A stretch of 64,000 bases of DNA from Lachnospiraceae bacterium (GTDB lineage Bacteria > Bacillota > Clostridia > Lachnospirales > Lachnospiraceae), in the NCBI GenBank assembly GCA_017399445.1, contig JAFQCM010000127.1, positions 42,312 through 106,311 on the forward strand. The letters are read 5' to 3'. This document shows, piece by piece, positions 16,441 through 25,856 of this stretch. Position 1 is the stretch's first letter. Each line of letters starts with the position of its first letter. A program made the position numbers and the translations under genes. The notes under the pieces were generated by a model that ran no database searches, was not told the DNA's origin, and saw only the letters and a list, made by a program, of their open reading frames with translations.

Positions 16441-18681
16441 GTGAAATTGGGGAAAAGACCAATGTGTACACTGGCACTATTATACATAGTTCTTATTCTG
16501 ATTTGTACATCAGCAGATATAAGGAAGGGAACCTTTCTTACATCTGCTGAAACAGCATTAGAAGATGGAAAACGTGTATGGGTGTACGGTGAAGTAATAA
16601 ACAAAGAATTAAAAGGTGAAAATTTTGCCATAACCTTGCAGCATGCAAAGGTAGTAGGTTCTAACAATCAGGAATATAAAATACTTGTATATTTTCAAAA
16701 TAGTAATTCATGTCAAATCGGCGATAAAATCAAGATATATGGAAAAATAAGAAGATTACAGATAAGTACTAATAAAGGGATGTTTAATTCAGCGTTGTAT
16801 TATAAGGCAAAAGGAATTCAATATACAATGCAGGGGAATGAAATTCAAGTGTTAAAAACAAAGAGACTGGCTATACAAGAGAGAATTTTTCGGTTCAGAG
16901 TAAGCTTGTATGAAAGACTATATCAAATGTTTGAGGAAAATACAGCAACATTACTGGGAGCAATTCTTTTGGGAATAAAAAATGATATTGCAGAAGAAAC
17001 GAAAGAATTGTACCAAAGAGCAGGGATATTTCATCTTATCAGTATATCTGGATTACATATAAGTTGTATTGGGCTTGCATTATATAAGATAATACGAAAG
17101 ATAAGCGGAAGTTTTGCTGTGAGTGGTATCACGTCTAGCATTTTTCTGATCTTTTACACAGTGTTGAGCGGAAGCAGTGTATCCACCCTCCGGGCAGTGA
17201 TTATGGCAATGATCATGATGGGAGCATGGTATTTGGGAAGAACTTATGATATATTGTCATCCCTTTCTCTGGCAGCAATATTAATTTTGTTAGAATCTCC
17301 ATATTATTTGTATCAGGCAGGATTCCAGCTTTCTTTTGGAGCAGTTTTGGGAATTTGTGTGGTAGCTCCTAAATTAGTTGGGGCATTTGCAGGAGAAAAT
17401 TCTATAGCAAAAGCATTTTTTTCAAATTTAGGAATTCAGTTTACCACACTACCCCTTATTTTATATTATTATTATGAAATTCCTGTATATAGTCTCTTGT
17501 TAAATCTGATTTTGGTTCCCCTTATGAGCCTTGTGGTGTTTTCAGGAATATTCTCACTATTGTTATCTTTTCTTAGCATTCCAATAGGAAGGTTTCTAGG
17601 AGGGGCAGCAATTCTTTTGCTATTTTTCTATGAAAAAGCGGCAACTCTTACTTTAAAGCTTCCTAATGGTGTATTGCGTTGGGGACAGCCTTCCTTGGGA
17701 GGGATTATTATTTATTATGGGATTTTGATAGTTGCAATAGGGAGCATCGAAAGAATGAATCAGAAAAAACAGAAAATACTTGCAGAAGAAAAGCATGCTT
17801 ATGGGGTAAAAGGGATGGAAGATAATATTAATAAGATATGTTTTCTGGGTATTTTTCTGGCATGCATCTTTCTGAAAGTGCATAAAAGTGAGCCATTAAG
17901 AATTACTATGCTGGATGTGGGACAGGGAGACTGTATGGTACTGGAATATGAACAAAAAGAAGTTTATTTGGTAGATGGTGGAAGCAGTGATGTGAAGCAG
18001 GTAGGAAAATACAGGATAGTTCCTTTCTTGAAATCTGAAGGAATCAGAAAGATACAAGGCATTTTTATTAGTCATATGGATAGTGATCACATATCAGGAA
18101 TTAAAGAATTGTTAGAATATGAACAAAAAGGGGAATTTCAGATTGATACGGTGTATCTTCCAGATATTTCAGGAAAAGATGAAGCTTATCAGGAGATGGA
18201 AACGCTGATTTCTCAGAGTGGAATACCAATTGTATATGTAGCAAGAAACATGATACTGCAAAGTGGAAATTTGGGATTTCAGATACTACAGCCATTACAA
18301 CTGGGAAATTATAGTGAAAAGAATGAAACTTCTATGGTGTTTAATTTAAAATACAAAGAATTTTCTATGCTGTTTACTGGAGATATAGAGGGAAAGGGAG
18401 AAGCAGAATTGAAAAGTTCCGGTCTTTTAGAGGATATTACTGTTTTAAAAGCAGCGCATCATGGTTCGGAGTACACCATGTGTCAGGAAACTTTGAATCA
18501 AATCACACCAGAGGTTACATTGATTTCCTGTGGAAAAGACAACTCCTATGGACATCCTCATAAAGCACTTTTAGAAAGAATTAATAATTTAAATTCACAA
18601 ATTTATGTTACAATGAATGACGGGGCAATAACGGTTGAAACAGATGGCTTACATATGGTAATATATGAGAAGTGTAAGTGA
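16441..18681 (+). CDS. comEC: ComEC/Rec2 DNA-uptake channel
   Basis: About 746 residues in the three-part ComEC plan: an N-terminal DUF4131-like region (1-150), a polytopic Competence domain (about 165-430, HLISISGLHISCIGLALY and SGSSVSTLRAVIMAMIMMGAWYLGR) and a C-terminal metallo-beta-lactamase-like domain (from MLDVGQGDCMVLEYE, with SHMDSDHISG and AAHHGSEY). It forms the single-stranded DNA channel across the membrane; the metal-dependent domain is thought to degrade the non-transported strand. Start uncertain: GTG at 16441 is one base after GAGG, TTG at 16447 has better spacing and ATG at 16462 is a third choice. With comEA, the DNA-entry machinery is intact. Confidence 0.94.
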   Translation: MKLGKRPMCTLALLYIVLILICTSADIRKGTFLTSAETALEDGKRVWVYGEVINKELKGENFAITLQHAKVVGSNNQEYKILVYFQNSNSCQIGDKIKIYGKIRRLQISTNKGMFNSALYYKAKGIQYTMQGNEIQVLKTKRLAIQERIFRFRVSLYERLYQMFEENTATLLGAILLGIKNDIAEETKELYQRAGIFHLISISGLHISCIGLALYKIIRKISGSFAVSGITSSIFLIFYTVLSGSSVSTLRAVIMAMIMMGAWYLGRTYDILSSLSLAAILILLESPYYLYQAGFQLSFGAVLGICVVAPKLVGAFAGENSIAKAFFSNLGIQFTTLPLILYYYYEIPVYSLLLNLILVPLMSLVVFSGIFSLLLSFLSIPIGRFLGGAAILLLFFYEKAATLTLKLPNGVLRWGQPSLGGIIIYYGILIVAIGSIERMNQKKQKILAEEKHAYGVKGMEDNINKICFLGIFLACIFLKVHKSEPLRITMLDVGQGDCMVLEYEQKEVYLVDGGSSDVKQVGKYRIVPFLKSEGIRKIQGIFISHMDSDHISGIKELLEYEQKGEFQIDTVYLPDISGKDEAYQEMETLISQSGIPIVYVARNMILQSGNLGFQILQPLQLGNYSEKNETSMVFNLKYKEFSMLFTGDIEGKGEAELKSSGLLEDITVLKAAHHGSEYTMCQETLNQITPEVTLISCGKDNSYGHPHKALLERINNLNSQIYVTMNDGAITVETDGLHMVIYEKCK

Positions 18682-18693
18682 CGAGGTAAGAAC

Positions 18694-19668
18694 ATGAAAA
18701 GTATTAATGAAGACATTAAAAACAGAAGGTTTAAACAGATTTATCTTTTATATGGAGAAGAAGCTTATCTTAAGAGAATGTATAAGGAAAAATTAAGAAA
18801 TGCTTTGGTTGAAAAAGAAGATACCATGAATTACAATTATTATGCTGGAAAGGGGATTTCTATTTCCGAAGTAATTGATGTAAGTGAAACTATGCCCTTC
18901 TTTGCAGACCGGAGACTAATTATTATTGAAAATTCTGGTTTTTTTAAATCTGCCAATGAACTTGGGGATTATATAAAAGAACTTCCGGAAACTACATATT
19001 TTGTGTTTGTGGAAGAGGAAGTAGATAAGCGGAATAAACTGTATAAAACAGTAAAAGACAAAGGCAGAATAGTGGAAATGTCAAGGCAGGATAATAAAGT
19101 TTTGACAAATTGGGTGTTGGGAAAACTAAAGGTGGAAAATAAAAATATTACCAGGGCTGCTTTGGAACTGTTTTTTACTAAAACCGGAGATGATATGGAG
19201 AATATTGAAAAGGAACTGGAAAAGCTGGTGTGTTACTGTATGAACCAGGATTCCATTACCCCAAAAGAGGTGGAAGAAGTATGTACAGTTACCATTACTA
19301 ATAAAATCTTTGATATGATTAGTGCCATTGCAGAAAAGAAAAAAGAAAAGGCTTTGGAGCTTTATTATGATTTATTGGCATTAAAAGAGCCCCCTATGAG
19401 AATTCTGTTTTTAATTGTAAGACAGTTTAATCTTTTATTACAGGTAAAGGAATTAAAACGACTGGGACGGGACAATGGAGAAATTGCCAGAAAGACTTCC
19501 CTTGCTCCATTTTTGGTAGGAAAATATTTGTCTCAGGCAGGCCATTTTGAAAAGAAACAGTTAATGAATGCATTACTTGATTGTGCAGATACAGAAGAAG
19601 CAGTAAAAAGTGGACGTTTAAATGATAAAATTGGCGTGGAAATGCTGATTGTAAAATACAGTGCTTAA
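18694..19668 (+). CDS. holA: DNA polymerase III subunit delta
   Basis: A 324-residue clamp-loader delta subunit. N-terminal YLLYGEEAYLKRMYKEKL is the typical degenerate AAA+ start, followed by MPFFADRRLIIIENSGFF near residue 68 and VFVEEEVDKRNKLYK near 110; the C-terminal collar domain contains RILFLIVRQFNLLLQ. It opens the sliding clamp in the replisome. It follows comEC by 12 bases, the same order as comEC-yqeN in B. subtilis, where rpsT comes next; here rpsT is 41 kb away. Confidence 0.93.
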   Translation: MKSINEDIKNRRFKQIYLLYGEEAYLKRMYKEKLRNALVEKEDTMNYNYYAGKGISISEVIDVSETMPFFADRRLIIIENSGFFKSANELGDYIKELPETTYFVFVEEEVDKRNKLYKTVKDKGRIVEMSRQDNKVLTNWVLGKLKVENKNITRAALELFFTKTGDDMENIEKELEKLVCYCMNQDSITPKEVEEVCTVTITNKIFDMISAIAEKKKEKALELYYDLLALKEPPMRILFLIVRQFNLLLQVKELKRLGRDNGEIARKTSLAPFLVGKYLSQAGHFEKKQLMNALLDCADTEEAVKSGRLNDKIGVEMLIVKYSA

Positions 19669-19680
19669 TTGAGGTAAAAA

Positions 19681-20394
19681 ATGGAACATAACAGATTAAA
19701 AGCGAAAGAAGATTTATTATATTATACCCAGGAAATTATTCACGCCTTAGCAGAGGCTGACTTTGTAAGACTTGCAAAAGCCAGGGAGGAGATCCTGAAA
19801 AATGGAGATATTGTGTTTAAAACAGAGGAAGAAAAGTTAAATATTTATAGAATTGTAGTAGCTTCTTATAATGGGGCCTATAATCAAGGAGAAGCACTTC
19901 CCATTGCAAAGAAAATTGTAAAAATCACCAGAGATATATACCCAAAAAATTCACCTGAACAAATGGAAGCCTATGATATGCTTGCATATGCATCTTTGGC
20001 AGCAGGAGAATGTGAGGATGCTATGAAACTGGCATCAGAGTTAAAACGTTATTATATGAAAAAATTAGGAAAAGAAGATAAAAAAACTATAAAAGCTACA
20101 GCTCTTTTAGGAAGGTGTCAATGGAAAATGGGTGATTATAGAAAAGCCTATGATAAATTAATGGAAGCTTTTCGTATGTCAGAAAGTGCTTATGGACCCA
20201 CCGATGCAGATACCTTAAATTACAGACGGGAATTAGCAATGTGTCAGTTTTATTTAGGTAATATTCAGGCGGCCTACCAGAATATGATGAAAACATATGA
20301 CATATGTCTGCAAAAGTATGGAGAACATCATACAGTTACATTAAAAACATCACAAAATCTTTTGGAAATTACAAACGAATATCAGAAAAGTTAA
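19681..20394 (+). CDS. Tetratricopeptide-repeat protein
   Basis: A 237-residue soluble protein made of helical repeats of TPR type from about residue 40 onwards (YDMLAYASLAAGECEDAMKL, ATALLGRCQWKMGDYRKAYD, RRELAMCQFYLGNIQAAYQ). These match the kinesin-light-chain-like 42-residue spacing. No catalytic domain is visible, so it is probably a protein-protein scaffold. It is 12 bases after holA and directly before a glycosyltransferase. No specific partner can be named. Confidence 0.8.
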   Translation: MEHNRLKAKEDLLYYTQEIIHALAEADFVRLAKAREEILKNGDIVFKTEEEKLNIYRIVVASYNGAYNQGEALPIAKKIVKITRDIYPKNSPEQMEAYDMLAYASLAAGECEDAMKLASELKRYYMKKLGKEDKKTIKATALLGRCQWKMGDYRKAYDKLMEAFRMSESAYGPTDADTLNYRRELAMCQFYLGNIQAAYQNMMKTYDICLQKYGEHHTVTLKTSQNLLEITNEYQKS

Positions 20395-20408
20395 GAGGAG
20401 GTCTTAGA

Positions 20409-21425
20409 GTGAAGCTATTGTCAATAGCGGTACCATGTTACAATTCGGAAAACTATATGAGAAAATGTGTGGATTCACTTCTTGTGGGAGGAAAAGAAGT
20501 AGAAATTATTATTGTAAATGATGGTTCTATGGATAAAACACCTGAAATAGCAGAAGAATATGCTAAAAAATATCCTGATATTGTCAAAGTGATTCATCAG
20601 GAGAATGGTGGACATGGAGAAGCGGTAAATACTGGAATTCGAAATGCTACCGGCTTGTTTTTTAAGGTTGTAGATAGTGATGATTGTGTTACAGAAAGTG
20701 CATATAAGAAAATTTTGGAAGTGATAGAAGAAACTACACGTGCTGGTACTACACTGGATATGTTAATCAGCAACTTTGTATATGACAAACAAGGTGTGAA
20801 GCGAAAAAAGGTTATGAAATACACTACGGCACTTCCGGAAAATCGAATTTTTACCTGGAATGATGTGAAACATTTTCATAAAGGACAATATATGCTGATG
20901 CATTCTGTAATTTATCGAACCCAGATTTTGAGAGAATGTAATTTAGAACTTCCAAAACACACCTTTTATGTAGATAATATTTTTGTATTTAACCCCTTAC
21001 CATATGTAAAAAACATGTACTATTTGAATGTTAATTTTTACCGGTATTATATTGGAAGAGAGGACCAGTCGGTGAATGAAGAAGTAATGATTCGCCGAAT
21101 TGACCAACAGGTTAAAGTAAATAAACTTATGATTGATTATATGGACTTATCAAAACTAACCAATCGTAAACTTCGAAATTATATGATTAGTTATTTAGAT
21201 ATTATTATGACAGTATCTTCTATTATGCTAATTAAGTCTGGTACAGATGAAAATTTTGAAAAGAAGCAGGAACTTTGGGCATATCTAAAAAAGCATGACA
21301 GAAGATTGTATTGGAAAATCAGAAGTGGTATTCTTGGAAGGTATATGAATCTTCCTGGAAAAGGTGGAAGACAGGTATCTGTAGTCGGATATAAAATTGT
21401 ACAGAAATTTTTTGGATTTAATTGA
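20409..21425 (+). CDS. Family 2 glycosyltransferase
   Basis: A roughly 339-residue GT-A enzyme. The N-terminus LLSIAVPCYNSENYMRKCVDSLL binds the nucleotide sugar, NDGSMDKTPEIAEEYAKK follows, and VVDSDDCV (about residue 95) is the DxD-like metal site. There is no clear transmembrane segment, so it acts at the cytoplasmic face, probably in cell-wall teichoic or exopolysaccharide assembly. GTG at 20409 is taken as start because AGGAGG lies six bases upstream; the open frame extends another 35 codons into the TPR gene with no signal. Confidence 0.9.
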   Translation: MKLLSIAVPCYNSENYMRKCVDSLLVGGKEVEIIIVNDGSMDKTPEIAEEYAKKYPDIVKVIHQENGGHGEAVNTGIRNATGLFFKVVDSDDCVTESAYKKILEVIEETTRAGTTLDMLISNFVYDKQGVKRKKVMKYTTALPENRIFTWNDVKHFHKGQYMLMHSVIYRTQILRECNLELPKHTFYVDNIFVFNPLPYVKNMYYLNVNFYRYYIGREDQSVNEEVMIRRIDQQVKVNKLMIDYMDLSKLTNRKLRNYMISYLDIIMTVSSIMLIKSGTDENFEKKQELWAYLKKHDRRLYWKIRSGILGRYMNLPGKGGRQVSVVGYKIVQKFFGFN

Positions 21426-21431
21426 AGAAAC

Positions 21432-21464
21432 GTAAAAAGCTGGCAAGTTGTGCCAGCTTTTTTA
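21432..21464. terminator. Bidirectional terminator
   Basis: AAAAAGCTGGC and GCCAGCTTTTTT form a compact hairpin with an A-run and T-run on either side, between the convergent glycosyltransferase and PAP2 genes. The last codon of the PAP2 gene lies in the T-run. Confidence 0.9.
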
Positions 21465-22124
21465 GTCCGCTTTTGGAACTTTTTTGTGTTGTGAATTTAA
21501 GAGAGAAACCACTTCACGTTTATAAACTAAGGGATACATAACAGATGCCATTAAAATCCCGGTGATTACATCAAACATAGAATGTTGTTTTAAAAATACA
21601 GTTGCCATACAAATCAAAACCATAAGAATAAAGGAACTGGTACAAATAAATTTATTTTTCTTTAAAGTAGAAGAATGTATTATTGCAATATGAGTTCCAA
21701 TGGAGTTATATACATGTATGCTTGGAAATAAATTAGTAGGTGTGTCAGTAGACTGTAACCACATAGTTATCTGTGTAAAAATTGAATTATCAGGATAAAC
21801 TTCAGGTCTTAAATGATGTCCATTAGGATAAATGGTGGATACAATTAAGAATATTGTCATCCCGGTAAAAAGGAAAATGCAATTTCGTTTGAAATCAGGT
21901 ACATTGGTAAAGCACTGATAAACAAGCGTAAATGCAACATATAAAAACCACAACATGTAAGGAATAATAAAAACGGAGATAAAAGGTATCTTATCATCAA
22001 TATTCATATGTATTACATGAAAGTTGGTTGTTATATGATTTTCAAGATACGTAAACCATGCAATATACAAAATTCCGTAAGAAAACCAAAGTACATGTTT
22101 ATATTTTTGAAATAAATTTTTCAT
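21462..22124 (-). CDS. PAP2 family membrane phosphatase
   Basis: A 220-residue protein with about six transmembrane helices. The phosphatase motifs are reduced to the recognisable C-terminal pair: FPSIHVYNSIGTH near residue 136 (motif 2, SxxxH-type) and KQHSMFDVITGILMA near 185 (motif 3, HxxxD). The arrangement resembles the inositol phosphorylceramide synthase/PAP2-like branch. Likely substrates are lipid phosphates such as undecaprenyl or phosphatidyl glycerol phosphates at the outer membrane face. AGGAGG-type signal lies before ATG at 22124. It may be a phosphotransferase instead. Confidence 0.8.
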   Translation of the reverse strand: MKNLFQKYKHVLWFSYGILYIAWFTYLENHITTNFHVIHMNIDDKIPFISVFIIPYMLWFLYVAFTLVYQCFTNVPDFKRNCIFLFTGMTIFLIVSTIYPNGHHLRPEVYPDNSIFTQITMWLQSTDTPTNLFPSIHVYNSIGTHIAIIHSSTLKKNKFICTSSFILMVLICMATVFLKQHSMFDVITGILMASVMYPLVYKREVVSLLNSQHKKVPKAD

Positions 22125-22227
22125 GAAAAGTCCTCCTAAATGTTTCAGTAAATGGATTTTTTATTCCATCTTATCCTAATGGATTATAGCACAGTGTCTT
22201 AAGAATAACAATAAGTCAAATTCAACT

Positions 22228-22274
22228 TAAGAGAATTTTAACTAATTCTAAAGTTTTTGAAAAATTCTCTTGTT
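22228..22274 (-). terminator. Likely terminator after the GDPD gene
   Basis: AAGAGAATTTT pairs with AAAATTCTCTT just past the GDPD stop codon on the minus strand. The trailing U-tract is short, so efficiency is uncertain. Confidence 0.5.
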
Positions 22275-23084
22275 TTAAGCTTGAAATCCTTCGAAGATAA
22301 AGGAGTCAAACTTTCGATAAGAATCAGCATAAGCCTTTGGAGAATCAATGGTCCAGGCAAAGGTAGCAGCCCGAAATAAATATTTATTTAGCAGGTAGCT
22401 TAAATTTAGGGTATCTTTGTAACAAAAAGAAATAAAATCAGGTCTTGCTAAAATATTAGTCAGCAGATATTTTACCAGAAAACACAAAAAGAAACCACCA
22501 TCAGCTACCGGTCTGGTAAGATTGGCAGAAAGCTGCCCACGGACAACATCGGGGCGTTTCAAACGATACCATAACAGTGCCAGAGTATTGAAAGATTCGA
22601 TACAATACTTTCCTTTATAATTGCACAAAAGCTCATTTACAAGGCCACAGGTCAGGGTACTGAAAACAGGAAGTTTGATTTCAATTAAAAGTGGAACCTT
22701 TCCATCTACAAGTTTTAAAACTTCAGAAAGTAAAGGGATTTTATAATCAGTGGAAAGCAGGGTGAGTTCACAAAGTTCCCGATAAGTTTTATCACGAACC
22801 TGCACATCAATTCCGCACATACGGCTTAAGGTATTATCATGGAAGACTACTACTTGTTTATCTTTTGTTAACTGTACATCCAGTTCAATACCATATCCGT
22901 TTTTTACTGCCTGGAGAAAGGCAGGGAGAGAATTTTCCGGTATCAGATTAGTGTCGGAAAAAAGCCCTCTGTGAGCGTAACACTTCCCCATGTATTCTTT
23001 GGTAGCTTTTCGTTTAGGAAAGCGAGGGGCAATTAAACTAAGATAAAGTAAAAAAAATATTAGGCCATATATAAAATAAGACAT
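22275..23084 (-). CDS. Glycerophosphodiester phosphodiesterase, membrane-anchored
   Basis: About 269 residues: one N-terminal transmembrane helix (SYFIYGLIFFLLYLSLI) then a GDPD TIM-barrel. Catalytic and metal motifs are AHRGLFSD with ENSLPAF, ELDVQLTKDKQVVVFHDNTLSRM and LLIEIKLP. The enzyme hydrolyses glycerophosphodiesters to glycerol-3-phosphate and an alcohol, probably on the outside of the membrane. ATG at 23084 has AAGGAG seven bases upstream; the 15 codons before it are unlikely to be translated. Confidence 0.9.
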   Translation of the reverse strand: MSYFIYGLIFFLLYLSLIAPRFPKRKATKEYMGKCYAHRGLFSDTNLIPENSLPAFLQAVKNGYGIELDVQLTKDKQVVVFHDNTLSRMCGIDVQVRDKTYRELCELTLLSTDYKIPLLSEVLKLVDGKVPLLIEIKLPVFSTLTCGLVNELLCNYKGKYCIESFNTLALLWYRLKRPDVVRGQLSANLTRPVADGGFFLCFLVKYLLTNILARPDFISFCYKDTLNLSYLLNKYLFRAATFAWTIDSPKAYADSYRKFDSFIFEGFQA

Positions 23085-23271
23085 AAAACAACTCCTTTGT
23101 AAAAATTCTATCTTATGTAACCTTAGCATAGGAGAATTGTTAAATCAATAACAAAGAAAAAAATTGAAAAAAATATTACATTTCGTATAGCAATTTGTTA
23201 ATAATTATGTTATAATATTGAAACAAGTTTGAAGCAAATAATTTTTTTATTACAAATGGTGAAGAAGAGAA

Positions 23272-24306
23272 ATGAAGATAAGAGAAAAGATAATTTCTTA
23301 TGGAAAAAAACATCCGAAAAGTAAGTATATTATAATAACATTATTAGTAATTATTATTTTTGTTGAGAATCTAAAAAAAGCTTTACTGGCTTTTGGAAAG
23401 AAAAAGACAACAGAAACAGCAGGAGGGGAAAAAATGAGTGAAGGCGAGGAATGGTATAAGGAATATATTACCAGTGTCAGAAACATTGAGTATGACAGTG
23501 ATAATGTAAAACAACAATTCAAACCATTGAACAGGGCAACCGTGATACCGGTAGTATTGGTATGCGTATCTGCCTTATGTGCTACGGGACTTGCAGGAAA
23601 AATGAAGGTACCGAAAAAAGTAAATGCTAGTGAGAATCAAATAACAGTAATAGAAGAAGAGGCAAATATAGTAAAGAATGAGAGTGTACATACTACTTCT
23701 AAAATCCAAGAGGAAATTGTAATAGACAATGACCTGTTGCCTTGGTATCTGATTTTAATTAATGATGATTATGCGGTGCCAGAGGAGTATGAAGTGGAAC
23801 TGGTGTCGGTAGAAGGCAAGCAGATAGATGTAAGAATTGAAGAAAGCCTGAAAGATATGTTAAAAGCTGCAAAAACAGCGGGAATGAACGCAAAAATTTG
23901 TTCAGGTTATCGTACAGCCCAGAAGCAGGAACAATTGGTTAAAAAAGATGTGGCAAAGTATAAAGCAAAAGGTTATGATGAGAAAGAAGCTTTAGAACTG
24001 ACATATTTGGGAGTGGCTCCGGTGAACCACAGTGAGCATCAGACTGGACTTGCAGTGGATATTGTAAGTGTTTCCCATCAAAGTCTGGATGCAGCTCATG
24101 CAAACACAAAAGAAGCAATTTGGTTAAAAGAGCATTGCAAAGAATACGGATTCATTGTAAGATATATGGAAGGGAAAGAAGATATTACCAACAGAAAAGC
24201 GGAATCCTGGCATTTTCGTTATGTTGGAGTAGAAGCAGCTACCTATATTATGGAAAATGATATTACTCTGGAAGAATATCTGGAGGAATATGTACAAAAT
24301 AATTAA
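23272..24306 (+). CDS. VanY-like D-alanyl-D-alanine carboxypeptidase
   Basis: A 344-residue protein with an unusual N-terminal half: a short hydrophobic stretch at residues 18-32, a soluble linker, a second transmembrane helix at about 95-112 (VIPVVLVCVSALCATGLAG), then an M15B peptidase domain (about 155-344). Zinc site motifs are SEHQTGLAVDIV (HxxGxAxD) and ESWHFRYVG (WHxR); SGYRTAQKQEQLV is also typical. It trims D-Ala from peptidoglycan stem peptides outside the cell. A TATAAT -10 sequence is at 23211. glyA follows by 18 bases and is likely co-transcribed. Confidence 0.88.
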   Translation: MKIREKIISYGKKHPKSKYIIITLLVIIIFVENLKKALLAFGKKKTTETAGGEKMSEGEEWYKEYITSVRNIEYDSDNVKQQFKPLNRATVIPVVLVCVSALCATGLAGKMKVPKKVNASENQITVIEEEANIVKNESVHTTSKIQEEIVIDNDLLPWYLILINDDYAVPEEYEVELVSVEGKQIDVRIEESLKDMLKAAKTAGMNAKICSGYRTAQKQEQLVKKDVAKYKAKGYDEKEALELTYLGVAPVNHSEHQTGLAVDIVSVSHQSLDAAHANTKEAIWLKEHCKEYGFIVRYMEGKEDITNRKAESWHFRYVGVEAATYIMENDITLEEYLEEYVQNN

Positions 24307-24324
24307 AATGATGGAGGAAAAGAT

Positions 24325-25560
24325 ATGTATTCATTAGATGAAGTAAAAGCAGTAGACCCTGAAGTGGCACAGGCAATTGAAGATGAAGTGGTAAGACAAA
24401 ACAGCCACATTGAGTTAATTGCATCTGAAAACTGGGTAAGTAAAGCAGTTATGGCAGCAATGGGAAGCCCATTAACAAACAAATATGCAGAAGGATATCC
24501 TGGAAAACGTTATTATGGCGGATGTGATTGTGTAGACGTTGTAGAAAATCTAGCTATCAAACGTGCTTGTGAATTATTTGGATGTGATTATGCCAATGTA
24601 CAGCCACATTCAGGAGCACAGGCAAATCTTGCAGTATTTTTTGCTATGTTAGAACCAGGAGATACTGTTATGGGTATGAACCTTGACCACGGCGGACATT
24701 TAACACATGGGAGCCCTGTAAATATTTCAGGAAAATATTTCAACATTGTTCCTTATGGGGTAAATGATGAAGGATTTATTGATTATGATAAATTAAGAGA
24801 AATTGCATTAGAAGCAAAGCCAAAGCTGATTGTAGCAGGTGCCAGTGCTTATGCAAGAACGATTGATTTCAAAAAATTCAGAGAGGTAGCAGATGAAGTT
24901 GGAGCATATTTAATGGTAGATATGGCTCATATTGCCGGACTTGTAGCAGCGGGAGTACATCCATCCCCAATTCCATATGCAGATGTAGTAACAACAACTA
25001 CTCATAAAACATTAAGAGGACCAAGAGGAGGCTTGATTCTTGCAAATAAAGAAGCAGCAGAAAAATTCAACTTCAATAAGGCAGTATTCCCAGGAATTCA
25101 GGGTGGACCTTTAATGCATGTAATTGCGGCAAAAGCAGTATGTTTTGAAGAAGCTTTAAAACCTGAATTTAAAGAATATCAGAAACAGGTAGCATTAAAT
25201 GCACAGGCTCTTTGCAAAGGATTACAGAAGAGAGACATTAAGATTGTATCTGATGGAACAGACAATCATTTAATGTTGGTAGATTTAACTACATATGATT
25301 TAACAGGAAAAGAAATTGAAAAATTATTAGATGCTGTTAATATTACATGTAATAAAAATACCATTCCAAACGATCCAAAATCTCCATTCGTAACCAGCGG
25401 TATCCGTCTTGGAACACCAGCTGTTACATCTAGAGGATTTAAGGAAGAGGATATGGATGTGGTAGCGGAAGCGATTGCAATGATGATTAAGGACGGGTCT
25501 AAGGCAGAAGAAGCTAAGGCACTTGTGAAATCATTAACTGATAAGTATCCGTTGGTATAA
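24325..25560 (+). CDS. glyA: Serine hydroxymethyltransferase
   Basis: PLP enzyme interconverting serine and glycine with tetrahydrofolate, the main entry of one-carbon units. Landmarks: [14 protein letters not shown] near residue 30, [23 protein letters not shown] near 55, and the PLP lysine K228 in [14 protein letters not shown]. Length (411) is normal. GGAGG lies before the ATG. The gene runs towards the minus-strand AraC gene; the 0.3-kb gap is occupied by GC-rich hairpins and structured RNA copy 2, and I see no ordinary T-tailed terminator directly after glyA. Confidence 0.97.
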   Translation: MYSLDEVKAVDPEVAQAIEDEVVRQNSHIELIASENWVSKAVMAAMGSPLTNKYAEGYPGKRYYGGCDCVDVVENLAIKRACELFGCDYANVQPHSGAQANLAVFFAMLEPGDTVMGMNLDHGGHLTHGSPVNISGKYFNIVPYGVNDEGFIDYDKLREIALEAKPKLIVAGASAYARTIDFKKFREVADEVGAYLMVDMAHIAGLVAAGVHPSPIPYADVVTTTTHKTLRGPRGGLILANKEAAEKFNFNKAVFPGIQGGPLMHVIAAKAVCFEEALKPEFKEYQKQVALNAQALCKGLQKRDIKIVSDGTDNHLMLVDLTTYDLTGKEIEKLLDAVNITCNKNTIPNDPKSPFVTSGIRLGTPAVTSRGFKEEDMDVVAEAIAMMIKDGSKAEEAKALVKSLTDKYPLV

Positions 25561-25644
25561 TCTAAGTAGGTCGCCCTACGGCCGCCGGTTCTCGGCTGTT
25601 TATAGGTAACACGGAATTCATTTCCTAACGTTGACCAATACACA

Positions 25645-25827
25645 GCCCAGGACAGGGAGGCAGGTTGCCTAAGCTGGCAATTCAGAGACGATTTTAGTGG
25701 AGGTGAAATCCACTGTTTACCACCATTTAGGCTCGAGGTTTCACCCGAGAGTCTTAGTGGTCGTTAACAGTTAGTTCACCGGAACGTTGTCTCGCCAGCT
25801 TAGGCAACCTGCCTCCTTGTCCTGGGC
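25645..25827 (-). ncRNA. Structured RNA element, copy 2 (unassigned family)
   Basis: A 183-base GC-rich element. The plus-strand arms 25645-25678 and 25794-25827 are complementary over 34 bases with a single G-T position. The enclosed core matches copy 1 (5812-6024) in reverse orientation: GAACTAACTGTTAAC, ACTAAGACTCTCGGGTGA, CCTCGAG, GTAAACAGTGGATTTC, CTCC and AAAA are shared. GAGAC/GTCTC here replaces GAGGC/GCCTC, and GGT/ACC replaces GAC/GTC: paired changes that keep stems. It starts 30 bases past the AraC stop on the same strand. Caveat: the single imperfect pair would be A-C on this strand, not G-U. Confidence 0.72.
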
Positions 25828-25856
25828 GTCCCATTAGCCAATAACTTAACCTAACC

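Noticed and set aside
24307..24324. Glycine or folate riboswitch before glyA
   Set aside because: Only 18 bases separate it from the upstream gene; there is no room.
25266..25643. 125-codon frame on the minus strand
   Set aside because: Mostly antisense to glyA; the rest runs through GC-rich hairpins. No family match recognised.
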